Assembly (NCBI GenBank): GCA_964612145.1
Contig: CAZTBP010000006.1
Span: forward strand, 62,001-126,000
Source of the DNA: JAGNLV01 sp964612145
GTDB lineage: Bacteria > Zixibacteria > MSB-5A5 > GN15 > FEB-12
Reading direction: 5' to 3'
Length of the DNA: 64,000 nt
Part shown: positions 17,993 to 26,411 of the stretch, one piece after another
How positions within the stretch are numbered: the stretch's first letter is position 1
Layout: each line of letters opens with the position of its first letter
Translations under genes and position numbers: made by a program
Notes under the pieces: model-generated
Told to the model about the DNA's origin: nothing
Databases searched by the model: none
What the model saw: only the letters and a program-made list of their open reading frames with translations

Positions 17993-19484
17993 TCGGAATA
18001 TCCTTCAGGCAGCTTGTATCTTCTTCACGATCGTACATGGCCTCAAAGTCGACCTCGCCGTCATCCAGTATCTTCAAAAAGACATCGACAATCTCCGGAT
18101 CAAACTGCTTGCCCCGGAATTTCAGCAGCTCATCGACAGCTACTTTTAAGGAGTTACCGTTGCGGTATGGGCGGTCAGACATGATAGCGTCGAACGTATC
18201 GGCAACGGCCAGCAGCCGCCCCTCAACCGGGATTTCTTCGCCGCGCAGTCCCCTGGGATAGCCGGTCCCGTCATAGAACTCGTGATGCGCCTTGATAAAC
18301 GGAATGGCCGGCTTGAACAGTTCGATCCCGCGAATGATCTGCAGGCCAACGTCCGGATGACTGCGCATCCTGGCCCGCTCTTCCTCGGTCAGGGCCGAGG
18401 GCTTGTTGAGGATGTTGTCCGGGACGCCGATTTTCCCGATATCGTGCAGCGTGCAGCCCATGTGCAGGTCAAAGATCTTGGCTTCGCTCCAGCCGAGTTT
18501 GCGGGCGATAAGTTCCGCCAGTTTGGATACGCGGTCGGTATGACCGGCGGTGTATTGATCCCGTGCCTCAATAGCATTTGCCAGGACGCGGATAGCTTCG
18601 AGATAGGACTTTCGTAAATCACGATACAGGCGGTTATTGGCGATTGCCGATGCTGCAGAATTGGTCAGAATTGACAGAACGTCGAGCTGCCCCGGCGTCA
18701 CGCGACCGAATTTGGAAGCCACGACGATATTGATCACGCCGTTAATCTTGTTCCGAATCATTATCGGCTGAAGAATGGACACACGAACCTCGTTGCCGTT
18801 CTCGGTTTGTACCCGTCGGGCCTCGATGGTTGGTTGAGAAGAGGTCGAACCGGCAAATTTCTCCATGACCGTCTCATCCGTAACAACCGATTCTATCAGT
18901 GGATCGTCAGTAATGCAGTGACGGCGCAGCGGCTCATCTGTCCTGGGATCGATCTGCAGGATGCCGACCGCCGCGGCGCCCAGCTCCTTCTTACAGGATT
19001 CGATAACCAGCTTCAGGTAACGATCTATATCAATCTTCGCCGTATGGGCGTTGGCAACCTTTAGGAACTCCACCTGACCGCGCAGGTGAAGGTTCTCGCG
19101 CATGACCCGCTGATGTTCCACCGCGCGATCTATCGTTGACTTGAGCAACTCGAGCTTAAACGGCTTCACCAGAAAATCGTACGCGCCTTTCTTCAGCACG
19201 CTTATGGCCGTCTGCACTGTCGGATGAGCCGTCATCAGGATAACCATGGCGTCGGAATGGCTCAAAAGGGTAGCATCGAGAATCTGCATGCCCGAATGAT
19301 CGCCCATAACCAGATCGGTCAGCACCAGATCAACCGGATGCTCTTCGATATGGGCCAGCGCAGCGACCGGATCGGCGTATGTCGTAACCGTGTACTGACT
19401 CGAAGAGAGTGTCTCTTCGATAATATTGCAGATATGCTTTTCGTCATCGACGACAAGAATATGCGTGGTCGGTTTATCGATCAT
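17970..19484 (-). CDS. REC-GAF-HD-GYP response regulator (c-di-GMP phosphodiesterase)
   Basis: 504 residues. The receiver domain has Asp57 in TDLVMGD and KPF. A GAF-like domain (about 150-290) follows. The C-terminal HD-GYP domain has HDIGKIG, then HHEFYDGTGYPRGLRGEEIP and VADTFDAIMSDRPYR. HD-GYP enzymes hydrolyse cyclic-di-GMP to pGpG or GMP. All expected metal and GYP residues are present, so it should be active. GAGAGG stands upstream of the ATG. No partner kinase is adjacent. Confidence 0.95.
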   Translation of the reverse strand: MIDKPTTHILVVDDEKHICNIIEETLSSSQYTVTTYADPVAALAHIEEHPVDLVLTDLVMGDHSGMQILDATLLSHSDAMVILMTAHPTVQTAISVLKKGAYDFLVKPFKLELLKSTIDRAVEHQRVMRENLHLRGQVEFLKVANAHTAKIDIDRYLKLVIESCKKELGAAAVGILQIDPRTDEPLRRHCITDDPLIESVVTDETVMEKFAGSTSSQPTIEARRVQTENGNEVRVSILQPIMIRNKINGVINIVVASKFGRVTPGQLDVLSILTNSAASAIANNRLYRDLRKSYLEAIRVLANAIEARDQYTAGHTDRVSKLAELIARKLGWSEAKIFDLHMGCTLHDIGKIGVPDNILNKPSALTEEERARMRSHPDVGLQIIRGIELFKPAIPFIKAHHEFYDGTGYPRGLRGEEIPVEGRLLAVADTFDAIMSDRPYRNGNSLKVAVDELLKFRGKQFDPEIVDVFLKILDDGEVDFEAMYDREEDTSCLKDIPISEKAPV

Positions 19485-19595
19485 GGAAGTCCTCTCACTG
19501 GTTCAATATCTATTGAACTGTATCGGAAATCACCGGCGATTGCCCACCGATATTGCACAAATGTATGATTTTTGGTCTTGTATGGGGGATTCGCC

Positions 19596-20486
19596 TTAGC
19601 CCTTATAGGCCTCGGCTTTGTAGGAGGATCGAACCAGCGGGGCGGAAAAAACCTGTGCGATTCCGGCTCGTTTTGCGTCCTGTCGGTAAGAGTCAAACTC
19701 ATCAGGAGTTACGTACCGGACGACCGGATGATGCTCCTTCGATGGCGCCAGGTACTGCCCGATAGTCAGCAGCTTCACTCCGGCCCGGGCCAGATCGTCA
19801 AACACTGCCAGCATCTCTGTCCGCGTCTCACCCAACCCGACCATCAGCCCCGATTTCGTAACAATCTCCGACCGTCTCCCGACCTCCTTGAGGAGATCCA
19901 GGGATCGACGATAGTCGGCCGCCGGCCGTACCGACCGATAGAGGCGCGGGACCGTCTCGATATTGTGATTGAAGACATCCGGGTTCATCTCGATAATCCG
20001 GTTGACCGCTTCCGGCACCCCTCGAAAATCCGGAGTCAGGATCTCGATAGTTGCCGAAGGCGCCCGACTGCGGATAGCTTCTACTGTGGCAGCAAAATGA
20101 CCCGTACCGCCGTCCGGCAAATCGTCACGCGTGACCGACGTTACCACCACATGTTTCAATTTGAGTTGCTCTGAAACGGCCCCGACATTTTCCGGCTCAT
20201 CGGGATCAAGGGCTGCCGGACGGCCGGGCTGGACATCGCAGAACCGGCAGTTTCGGGTGCATTTGGGCCCCATAATCAGGAAGGTCGCCGTGCCCCGGTT
20301 AAAGCACTCTCCCCTGTTGGGGCAATTGGCTGCCTGACAGACCGTATTAAGGCCATACTGGCGCAGTAAGCGGTTGATCTGCTCGTAGCCCCGCCCGCTG
20401 AACCCGCTGACCTTGAGCCATTCCGGCTTCCGACGGGGTAATTCGCTGGTCTTTGTCAACTTCTTTGAGTGTTGGCTGTCGGCCAT
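19596..20486 (-). CDS. lipA: Lipoyl synthase
   Basis: About 296 residues. This radical-SAM enzyme inserts two sulfurs into octanoyl groups on lipoyl domains. The SAM-cluster motif CTRNCRFC and the auxiliary-cluster cysteines CQAANCPNRGEC are both present. So are the C-terminal R-S-S-Y that supplies the Ser ligand and the family blocks VVVTSVTRDDLPDGG and FNHNIETVPRLYRSVRP. The start is MADSQHSKK at 20486, with GGAG 9 nt upstream; the open frame before it is not homologous. No lipB or ligase is adjacent, so the octanoyl donor gene must lie elsewhere. Confidence 0.97.
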   Translation of the reverse strand: MADSQHSKKLTKTSELPRRKPEWLKVSGFSGRGYEQINRLLRQYGLNTVCQAANCPNRGECFNRGTATFLIMGPKCTRNCRFCDVQPGRPAALDPDEPENVGAVSEQLKLKHVVVTSVTRDDLPDGGTGHFAATVEAIRSRAPSATIEILTPDFRGVPEAVNRIIEMNPDVFNHNIETVPRLYRSVRPAADYRRSLDLLKEVGRRSEIVTKSGLMVGLGETRTEMLAVFDDLARAGVKLLTIGQYLAPSKEHHPVVRYVTPDEFDSYRQDAKRAGIAQVFSAPLVRSSYKAEAYKG

Positions 20487-20582
20487 ACTTTCGACTCCAA
20501 ATCCGCTTAATACAGTCAAGTATAACGCAAAACGCTCGATAAACAAGGAAAAGGCCCCGATACCCGCTTCATGGAGATAAAC

Positions 20583-22673
20583 ATGCGCCGCTTTCTCATA
20601 GTCGCCGGCAGCATCCTGCTGATGTTCACGGCCACGGTTCTACACGCTGCCGATAAGCGTTCTCCTCGCCTGGTCAAACTAAGCGATTCAGTTGAAGGCG
20701 GTGAAATTCGTCCGTGGGTCCCCATGACAACCGCCGATACCTGCATCGTCCGCCACGACCAGGGGATTTACTATAAGATCGACGGCTGGGTAACGGGCAA
20801 CGAGCTGTACAAATCATACCTTGATCCGGCCGCAGGTTGCGCCGAAGCGTATCCGTTCACGATCACCGAAATCAACATGCCGATGTACTTTGTCGGCACC
20901 CCGACCTTCAATGTCTCGGTCGATGTCGAGCTGGTCGACAACAGCGTCCCGAACTGCCCGCTGCCGGGCGAGTTGCTGACTATTTCCAGCGAGTACATCC
21001 TGAGCATTCCCGAAGCTGGACTGTGGAATCTCTGGATTCCACTCGATACGCCGGTTGTCGTCAACGGCCCTTTCTTCGCCGGATTCTTTATCTCGACATC
21101 GATAGCTCAAAGTGACAGTGCGGCGGTGCTGGTAGACACTATCCCGACGCCGTGTGTAAGTTTCAACATCTGGGACACCACCGTCGGGTTCGTCGATCTC
21201 ACGAACAACGAGCACTTTGATTTCCCGGGACGCCTCGTGCTCTATGCCGCCGGCATCCCCTCCGGTGTTTCCGGTCCGCCTGCCGTTGATCTCGTTTACC
21301 CGACCCCGTCGGATTCGATCCTCGGCAGCGCTGAAATCTGGCTGCGAGATCGCAGCGGCAGCACCGTTTTGGATTTTGCCGAGTTTGAATATCGCCTTCA
21401 GGACGACACTATATACACCTCGATCGGGCAGGACTTCGACGGCACAAGGTCTTTCCGCAACGGTCTTGACCCGTCCGGCGGCGGTGATGGTTTCAGTTAC
21501 CGATTCGATGCCTCGGCCCTGACTGAGGGACACTATTACCTTCGCGCCACCCTTTACGACACCCTTGGCCGCGCTGATGCCGACAGCGTCCAGGTGTTTG
21601 TTGAACCTACCCCGCCCTTGCCAACACCGGTCTCTCATGCTGATGGTGAAACGTTCTGCGAAACTATCGAATTAGACTTTGTCAGCCCCGACGAAAACCT
21701 CGATTTCGTCCAGACATCCCGAAAGGTCTCCGAGGCTGCTTTCAGTCTCGGTATCGCGGCCGCTGGCGCCAGAGGTCGGGGCCCCGCCTGGTGCGCCCCC
21801 TACAGCTTTGCTATGGCGCTCGACCTGTGGTACGAACGCGGGTACACCAAACCGATGAGTGAATTCAACGCCAAGCTGCCGATCGACACGATGGCTGCTC
21901 GCCTGGCCGATCGCTTCAACACGACCGATAACTTCGGCACCTACGACGTCGATCTCCTTTTCGGACTGATGGAGTACCTGAAATTCAAGTTGTCTGATAT
22001 AGAAGTGTTCTACCAGCGACAGCCCGACTACTACGATCTGCGCAATCGGGCCGAGAACTATGAATATACCGCCCTGATCGGACTCGGTGGATCTCGCGGC
22101 CTGTGGGTGACGGTGGACGGATTCGACGGCTGGCGACGTGCGGACAGTTCATTCCGGGTACGGGTGGCTCACCCCACGGGCGGTGTAATCGAGGCCATGC
22201 CTGTCCGGAACACGCAGGACGGCGCCGAGGGATACCTCGACGGCATCTGGCGCCCCATTGACATTATGATCTGGCTGGGGCCGCCGGACTGGACCGTGAA
22301 TCGACAGGCAATCGGCGCCGATCTGAACGGTCTCGACGGCTGGTCAGTCAACTGGACCGCTGCCGGAGCTGTTGAGGGCGACCATTATTACTTCCATACC
22401 TTTGGTCGCGATGAGGACGGGATCCGTGAATACTCAACCCTCCTGATAGGTCACAGTTGCGCGGACAGCTACATAAAAGGCGATTACAACGACGACGGCT
22501 TCGCCGACATCGCCGATGCCGACTACCTGCTGGAGCATCTTGCCCTGGGCGGACCGGCACCAGTCGGCGGAACACTGCGGGCCGACGCCAACTGCGACGG
22601 CTACCCGAATATCGCCGACGTCGTGTATTTTCTTCGCTATGTTTTCAGCGGCGGTACCGAACCCTGCTACTAA
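20583..22673 (+). CDS. Secreted protein with C39-like fold and dockerin tail
   Basis: About 696 residues. The signal peptide ends near HAADK. Beta-rich domains (about 40-350) come next. A segment from residue 400 has RGPAWCAPYSFAMALDLWYE, the layout of the cysteine box of peptidase C39-like enzymes. The later GLWVTVDGFDGW and FRVRVAHPTGG occupy the usual G-H and D-P positions but lack the His and Asp, so it may be a non-catalytic relative. A dockerin-type tail ends the protein (GDYNDDGFADIADADYLLEH and DANCDGYPNIADVVYFLRY). ATG 20583 has GGAG 6 nt upstream. A terminator follows. Confidence 0.85.
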   Translation: MRRFLIVAGSILLMFTATVLHAADKRSPRLVKLSDSVEGGEIRPWVPMTTADTCIVRHDQGIYYKIDGWVTGNELYKSYLDPAAGCAEAYPFTITEINMPMYFVGTPTFNVSVDVELVDNSVPNCPLPGELLTISSEYILSIPEAGLWNLWIPLDTPVVVNGPFFAGFFISTSIAQSDSAAVLVDTIPTPCVSFNIWDTTVGFVDLTNNEHFDFPGRLVLYAAGIPSGVSGPPAVDLVYPTPSDSILGSAEIWLRDRSGSTVLDFAEFEYRLQDDTIYTSIGQDFDGTRSFRNGLDPSGGGDGFSYRFDASALTEGHYYLRATLYDTLGRADADSVQVFVEPTPPLPTPVSHADGETFCETIELDFVSPDENLDFVQTSRKVSEAAFSLGIAAAGARGRGPAWCAPYSFAMALDLWYERGYTKPMSEFNAKLPIDTMAARLADRFNTTDNFGTYDVDLLFGLMEYLKFKLSDIEVFYQRQPDYYDLRNRAENYEYTALIGLGGSRGLWVTVDGFDGWRRADSSFRVRVAHPTGGVIEAMPVRNTQDGAEGYLDGIWRPIDIMIWLGPPDWTVNRQAIGADLNGLDGWSVNWTAAGAVEGDHYYFHTFGRDEDGIREYSTLLIGHSCADSYIKGDYNDDGFADIADADYLLEHLALGGPAPVGGTLRADANCDGYPNIADVVYFLRYVFSGGTEPCY

Positions 22674-22693
22674 AAATTCTTCAGTGCACGGAC

Positions 22694-22729
22694 AAAAGGC
22701 GGTACCGTACAACGGCACCGCCTTTTTTT
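22694..22729. terminator. Bidirectional intrinsic terminator
   Basis: A stem AAAAGGCGGT-ACCGT / ACGG-CACCGCCTTTT with T7 on the plus strand and TTTT on the minus strand. It ends both the dockerin gene and the phage-like cluster on the opposite strand. Confidence 0.88.
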
Positions 22730-22730
22730 G

Positions 22731-23063
22731 TCAGCGACTGATCGGTGCAGTGCGTGCTTTCTTGCGCGCGACTGCCGCCCGCACAGCCCGCCGGGCGACC
22801 TCATTATCGATACCCAGGACCTCAGCCAGCCGATCGATCGCCTCATCGAGATGACTCAGCCACTCCTTCTCTGAGTACCTCTCCCGGAGATCGTCGGTTA
22901 TTTCGTCTGCGAGCGTCGCGATCAGCTGCGCATAGCGGTGACGCCGCCCGACCTTAAGAAACGGGATAACATACTGATTGGCGATCCATCCCGCAACCAG
23001 GATCCCGACCGACCCTAACAGTTCCAGCAGTCCGCCGGTCAGCAACAACGGCTGATGTATCAT
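22731..23063 (-). CDS. Candidate holin (LLH-type) or small membrane protein
   Basis: 110 residues: one N-terminal transmembrane helix (about 8-32), then an amphipathic, charged helical region ending ARRAVRAAVARKK. This layout resembles phage holins of the LLH superfamily: one helix, then a charged helical tail with Glu/Lys repeats. GGAGGAG stands before the ATG. It is the last gene of the phage-like cluster, a usual place for lysis genes, but no endolysin accompanies it. Confidence 0.5.
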   Translation of the reverse strand: MIHQPLLLTGGLLELLGSVGILVAGWIANQYVIPFLKVGRRHRYAQLIATLADEITDDLRERYSEKEWLSHLDEAIDRLAEVLGIDNEVARRAVRAAVARKKARTAPISR

Positions 23064-23093
23064 AACTCCTCCAATTACTTTTGTGTTTTCCCT

Positions 23094-24170
23094 TTACCAA
23101 TCCAGCTGCCAGGTCGATTCAGTCGGCACTGTCACCCGCTGCCGAAGAACCGCGCCATCGGAGCGCCGGATAGTTATTTCATAGAGAGCCCCGGCAGGCG
23201 TGAGCCGATCCGAGGGAATCAGGTCCAGTTCGAACAGCCCGGTGCTGTCGGTTGTGGTGCTGATCGAGTAAGGCGAGACGACCGCGCTGTTGTACCGCGC
23301 CGATACCGCCGCCAGCCTGGCACTGACCGACACCCCTTCCTCCGGTGCACCATCGATACCGTACAGAAATCCCCAGACCCGGCACAGATCAGCCGACGGC
23401 GGCGGCGAGGGGTAGAACGCGACGCCAAACACTGTATCAAGTTCGGCGGAATCGACAACAAGCGTATCAAATGAACCGAAACTATACCCTGCCGCCCCGG
23501 CCGCAACCAGCACCGAGCCGGCATCGATCGCGAACGCAGCCGCACCGCTGATATCGGTCACGCCCAGCCCGAGCAGGGCAGTCTGTTCAATATTACGTAC
23601 GGTGATCCGGGCGTGCGGTATCACCGCACCGGCAGCCGAATCAAACGCGACAACCGTAACCCCAAAGGAACCGGCCCCACTGCTCAGTCCGCGCTCGGTG
23701 CGATTCGAATCGATCACCCCGCCGCTCACGACAACCGTATCGTTCACCTGGGCGAGCGTCTCTGCCAGCCGAACTCCGGCGAGCTGGAACGAAGCTGTCC
23801 GCGGTGTTACAAGGCTGTTGGAATCAACGGCCAGCAGCGAGATCGAGTACCCGCCCGCAGCACCGGGACCGTCAAGATTGGACACCAGGTCGCGAAACAC
23901 ATACGACAATCGCGCCCCGGCGCCGCTCCTGCCGATCCTGCTGTCGGAGGCATCAAGCGAATCGAAGAACACCGTTGTTCCCGATGGGCCGCTGACCCGG
24001 ACCCACAACGACTCGACCGCGACCGGACTGCCGATACTGTCCAGCGCAAAGAACGTCACACTCAACGAGTCCTCTCCGACAGGGGAGCTGACGGCATTGT
24101 CGACAATCGCGGCCCGGATGATACCTGTGAGCAGAGAAAACGACAACAGTAGTGAAAGTATCGTTCTCAT
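23094..24170 (-). CDS. Secreted beta-rich protein within the phage-like cluster
   Basis: 358 residues with a clear signal peptide (about 1-20, ending IIRAA). The mature part is Ser/Val/Gly rich and Ig-like or carboxypeptidase-regulatory-like. It has several segments such as VWVRVSGPSGTTVF, ITVRNIEQTALLG and FELDLIPSDRLTPAG. AAGGA lies before the ATG. A Sec-exported structural-type protein is unexpected inside a capsid operon and suggests host-derived cargo. Function unknown. Confidence 0.7.
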   Translation of the reverse strand: MRTILSLLLSFSLLTGIIRAAIVDNAVSSPVGEDSLSVTFFALDSIGSPVAVESLWVRVSGPSGTTVFFDSLDASDSRIGRSGAGARLSYVFRDLVSNLDGPGAAGGYSISLLAVDSNSLVTPRTASFQLAGVRLAETLAQVNDTVVVSGGVIDSNRTERGLSSGAGSFGVTVVAFDSAAGAVIPHARITVRNIEQTALLGLGVTDISGAAAFAIDAGSVLVAAGAAGYSFGSFDTLVVDSAELDTVFGVAFYPSPPPSADLCRVWGFLYGIDGAPEEGVSVSARLAAVSARYNSAVVSPYSISTTTDSTGLFELDLIPSDRLTPAGALYEITIRRSDGAVLRQRVTVPTESTWQLDW

Positions 24171-24182
24171 TAGCGTTATTCC

Positions 24183-24950
24183 TTAAAGTGAATTGTTTCC
24201 CGGCCCGGTGATCAGCAGCCGACGACGCCGAAAAAACTCAACGATGTGCGGATAGTAGCGGAGAAGTATCGGACGCACTTCCGACTGTTCCTCGGTGGTG
24301 GCCATCGTTTTCAGTGAGTTGTTGATCGGGAAGACATTTTCGTTCACGATACAAATCCCGGGGAAATAGCCCGACGTATCCCAGAACTGGAGCAGTCGTT
24401 CAAAGTTACCAAATCGGCACCAGGCGTCCGTATCGCTCACCACGGCCGTGCACGCCACGGCGATCGTATAGTCTCCGCCGGGCTGGGTCCAATTCAGTGA
24501 GTCAAGGTCACCGACGTCGAGGTAAGCATGGCGCCAGGTAACACCGCTGTCGGGTTTCGGGTAGTTCCCAATATAGTTCATTGATTCATCCCCCTCGATG
24601 AAATCCCGAACCAGCGGATAGGCAAACAACCGGCGATCTACGGTGTCCCGCTCCTCGACGCAATACAGCAGCAGAGCGGCTGAATCGGGCATGTCCCCCG
24701 CAAGCGTCGGAAATCGCATTACGGCCACATGACTGCCAAGATCCGCGTTGCCAATTTTGAGAGCCGGCGCCGATCCGGAATTGTAACGACGGCAGTCTTC
24801 AAATTGTCGTTCCAGGTCACAGTTTGTGTAACCGTAGAGAGTTGCATCCTCGATCTCGGACTCGCCGCGAAGGGTGTCTACAAACGACAACGCAGGTCGC
24901 GCAAGTATGAGTACCAAAACCGTGGCTATAGTAGCAGCAAAACGTATCAA
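24183..24950 (-). CDS. Secreted DNRLRE-like protein within the phage-like cluster
   Basis: 255 residues starting at a TTG with a strong GGAGGAG 6 nt upstream; the TTGA overlaps the previous stop by 4 nt. A signal peptide covers about 1-22. The body resembles DNRLRE/CBM96-type modules: an N-terminal strand with Asn/Gly-rich GYTNCDLE, then a LLLYCVEERDTVDRRLFAYPL strand pair and a GVTWRHAYLD motif. These domains bind surface polysaccharide in exported enzymes. The C-terminus is Arg-rich (FFRRRRLL). Family call moderate. Confidence 0.6.
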   Translation of the reverse strand: MIRFAATIATVLVLILARPALSFVDTLRGESEIEDATLYGYTNCDLERQFEDCRRYNSGSAPALKIGNADLGSHVAVMRFPTLAGDMPDSAALLLYCVEERDTVDRRLFAYPLVRDFIEGDESMNYIGNYPKPDSGVTWRHAYLDVGDLDSLNWTQPGGDYTIAVACTAVVSDTDAWCRFGNFERLLQFWDTSGYFPGICIVNENVFPINNSLKTMATTEEQSEVRPILLRYYPHIVEFFRRRRLLITGPGNNSL

Positions 24951-25276
24951 TTTGTCTCCTCCCCCTGCTCCGGTGCTTCATCGTCGAGACAGGCCGCCTC
25001 GACCTCACCGTCGGGCAGTTTCGCTTTACGGATCTTTTCGATCATCTCCCAGAACTCCGAGGTTCCGGCTTTCTGGTCTGACAATTTCGTATGTAATTCT
25101 ATCAATGCCTTTATCTCCGTTATTTTGAGTTGAGGAACCTCCGGCGTGCTTTCGCGGTCCGTTGAGATGAGCTTGTTCAACTGCACCTGAACTATCTGCT
25201 CGATTTTACTCAGCCACTCCCGCCGAAGCCGGTCGGGATTCGACGCGTTCTTCGCCACGTCAGTCACCCATTTCAA
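24947..25276 (-). CDS. Small charged helical protein, phage-like cluster
   Basis: About 109 residues, no signal peptide. It is rich in Lys, Glu, Asp and Leu and predicted helical, with an acidic C-terminal tail (CLDDEAPEQGEETN). The most upstream start is a TTG at 25276; a GTG at 25267 overlaps the preceding stop as GTGACTGA and is equally plausible. The size, helical N-terminal half and acidic tail would suit a small terminase or scaffold, but no motif proves either. Confidence 0.5.
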   Translation of the reverse strand: MKWVTDVAKNASNPDRLRREWLSKIEQIVQVQLNKLISTDRESTPEVPQLKITEIKALIELHTKLSDQKAGTSEFWEMIEKIRKAKLPDGEVEAACLDDEAPEQGEETN

Positions 25277-25634
25277 TAATCATCAGGTCGGCCGAGACCA
25301 CCGACGGCGCCTCAGGATCACGGGCAAGCCGGCAGGACTTCACGGACTCCGACCCGACGACAAAGGCGGCATCGGACCCGTGCGACCGTACGATGACCTT
25401 CGGTGACTCGATCTCATTGGGGAGGTTATTCCCCCGGTGATCGACCAGATCGGCATACAGTACTGTCTGCTCGCCGCCCCCCGGGTTCACACTGCCATAG
25501 AGCACCGTCTTGTCCGAACCGACCTGTTCGACCACAACAAATCCTATCTCGCCCAGCCCCGGCAGACCCCAGACGGCAATATTCGGCACAAACCACATCC
25601 GGTGGCTGACCGCCTCCTGAAATGTTGTCAACAT
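25260..25634 (-). CDS. Small beta protein, phage-like cluster
   Basis: 124 residues with AAGGAGA before the ATG. Beta-rich, with a strand pattern (TVLYGSVNPGGGEQTVLYADLV) and a Gly-rich turn, ending SADLMIIEMGD. It overlaps the next gene by 8-17 nt. Position after the adaptor-like gene would suit a minor head or neck protein. No recognised family. Confidence 0.5.
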   Translation of the reverse strand: MLTTFQEAVSHRMWFVPNIAVWGLPGLGEIGFVVVEQVGSDKTVLYGSVNPGGGEQTVLYADLVDHRGNNLPNEIESPKVIVRSHGSDAAFVVGSESVKSCRLARDPEAPSVVSADLMIIEMGD

Positions 25635-25644
25635 CGCATTCTCC

Positions 25645-26409
25645 TTAGCTTTTGGCGGGTGAGGCCGGGCCGCTCTTCGGCGCCCGGAAAGCCTTGATCA
25701 AACGCTCGGATTGCTCCTGGTACTCGGCGGCGAGATTCAGCCAGGCGTTCGCCGTGCGATCTCGCGACGGATCCGTCTGGAGTGACCCCGCTGCTGACGA
25801 TCGCGCCACCGCTGCCAGCGCCAGATAAGTCGCCGCACTTTGGAGCACGCTATCGGCGCCGAACGATCTGTCCGGGTCGACCAGCTTTTCAATCCGCGCA
25901 TTCGCCTCCAGCACCGCCGCCCGCAACAGCGACTCGTCGGGAGCAGCCGCCACCGGCGTGTAGTCGATATACACCGTCTCCTCCCGTACCGAATAGTCTT
26001 CCCCCGCCGTATACAGCGTATAGGCGCGATACCAGACGACTACTGCCGCTTGAGGAGCAATCTGGCCGCCGTTCTTGACTGTTAGTATCCCGCTCGGGTA
26101 ATCAACGATGTAATCCTGATTCTCCACGTAGATCGTGCCCAGCGAACTGTCCGACGCCACCAGGACCGACCCGGGAATCAGCGGAGCGGCTGCGATTGTA
26201 CCGGAACCACCAGTCAACGAAACTGAGGATCGTACTGCTCTCCCCAGTTGCGGCGATTTCACCCGTACTGAACCATCCTGAACCGAGCCGTTGAAAAAGC
26301 GGTCGTACTCGCTGCCATCAAGAATCAGGGTTTGATCGGTCACCGCTTTCAGCACCGGTCCGCCTTCACTGAGGTACTGTCCAAGCAGAACTTCACTCGT
26401 GTATGACAT
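25645..26409 (-). CDS. Candidate head-completion/adaptor protein
   Basis: 254 residues. The N-terminal part is beta-rich (DYIVDYPSGILTVKNGG is a strand-turn-strand motif seen in virion and surface fibres). The C-terminal 90 residues are helical (AATYLALAAVARSSAAG, then NAWLNLAAEYQEQSERLIKA), the shape of gp6/gp15-like connector proteins that sit under the portal. AGGAGG precedes the ATG. Assignment rests on position and shape only. Confidence 0.5.
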   Translation of the reverse strand: MSYTSEVLLGQYLSEGGPVLKAVTDQTLILDGSEYDRFFNGSVQDGSVRVKSPQLGRAVRSSVSLTGGSGTIAAAPLIPGSVLVASDSSLGTIYVENQDYIVDYPSGILTVKNGGQIAPQAAVVVWYRAYTLYTAGEDYSVREETVYIDYTPVAAAPDESLLRAAVLEANARIEKLVDPDRSFGADSVLQSAATYLALAAVARSSAAGSLQTDPSRDRTANAWLNLAAEYQEQSERLIKAFRAPKSGPASPAKS

Positions 26410-26411
26410 CG

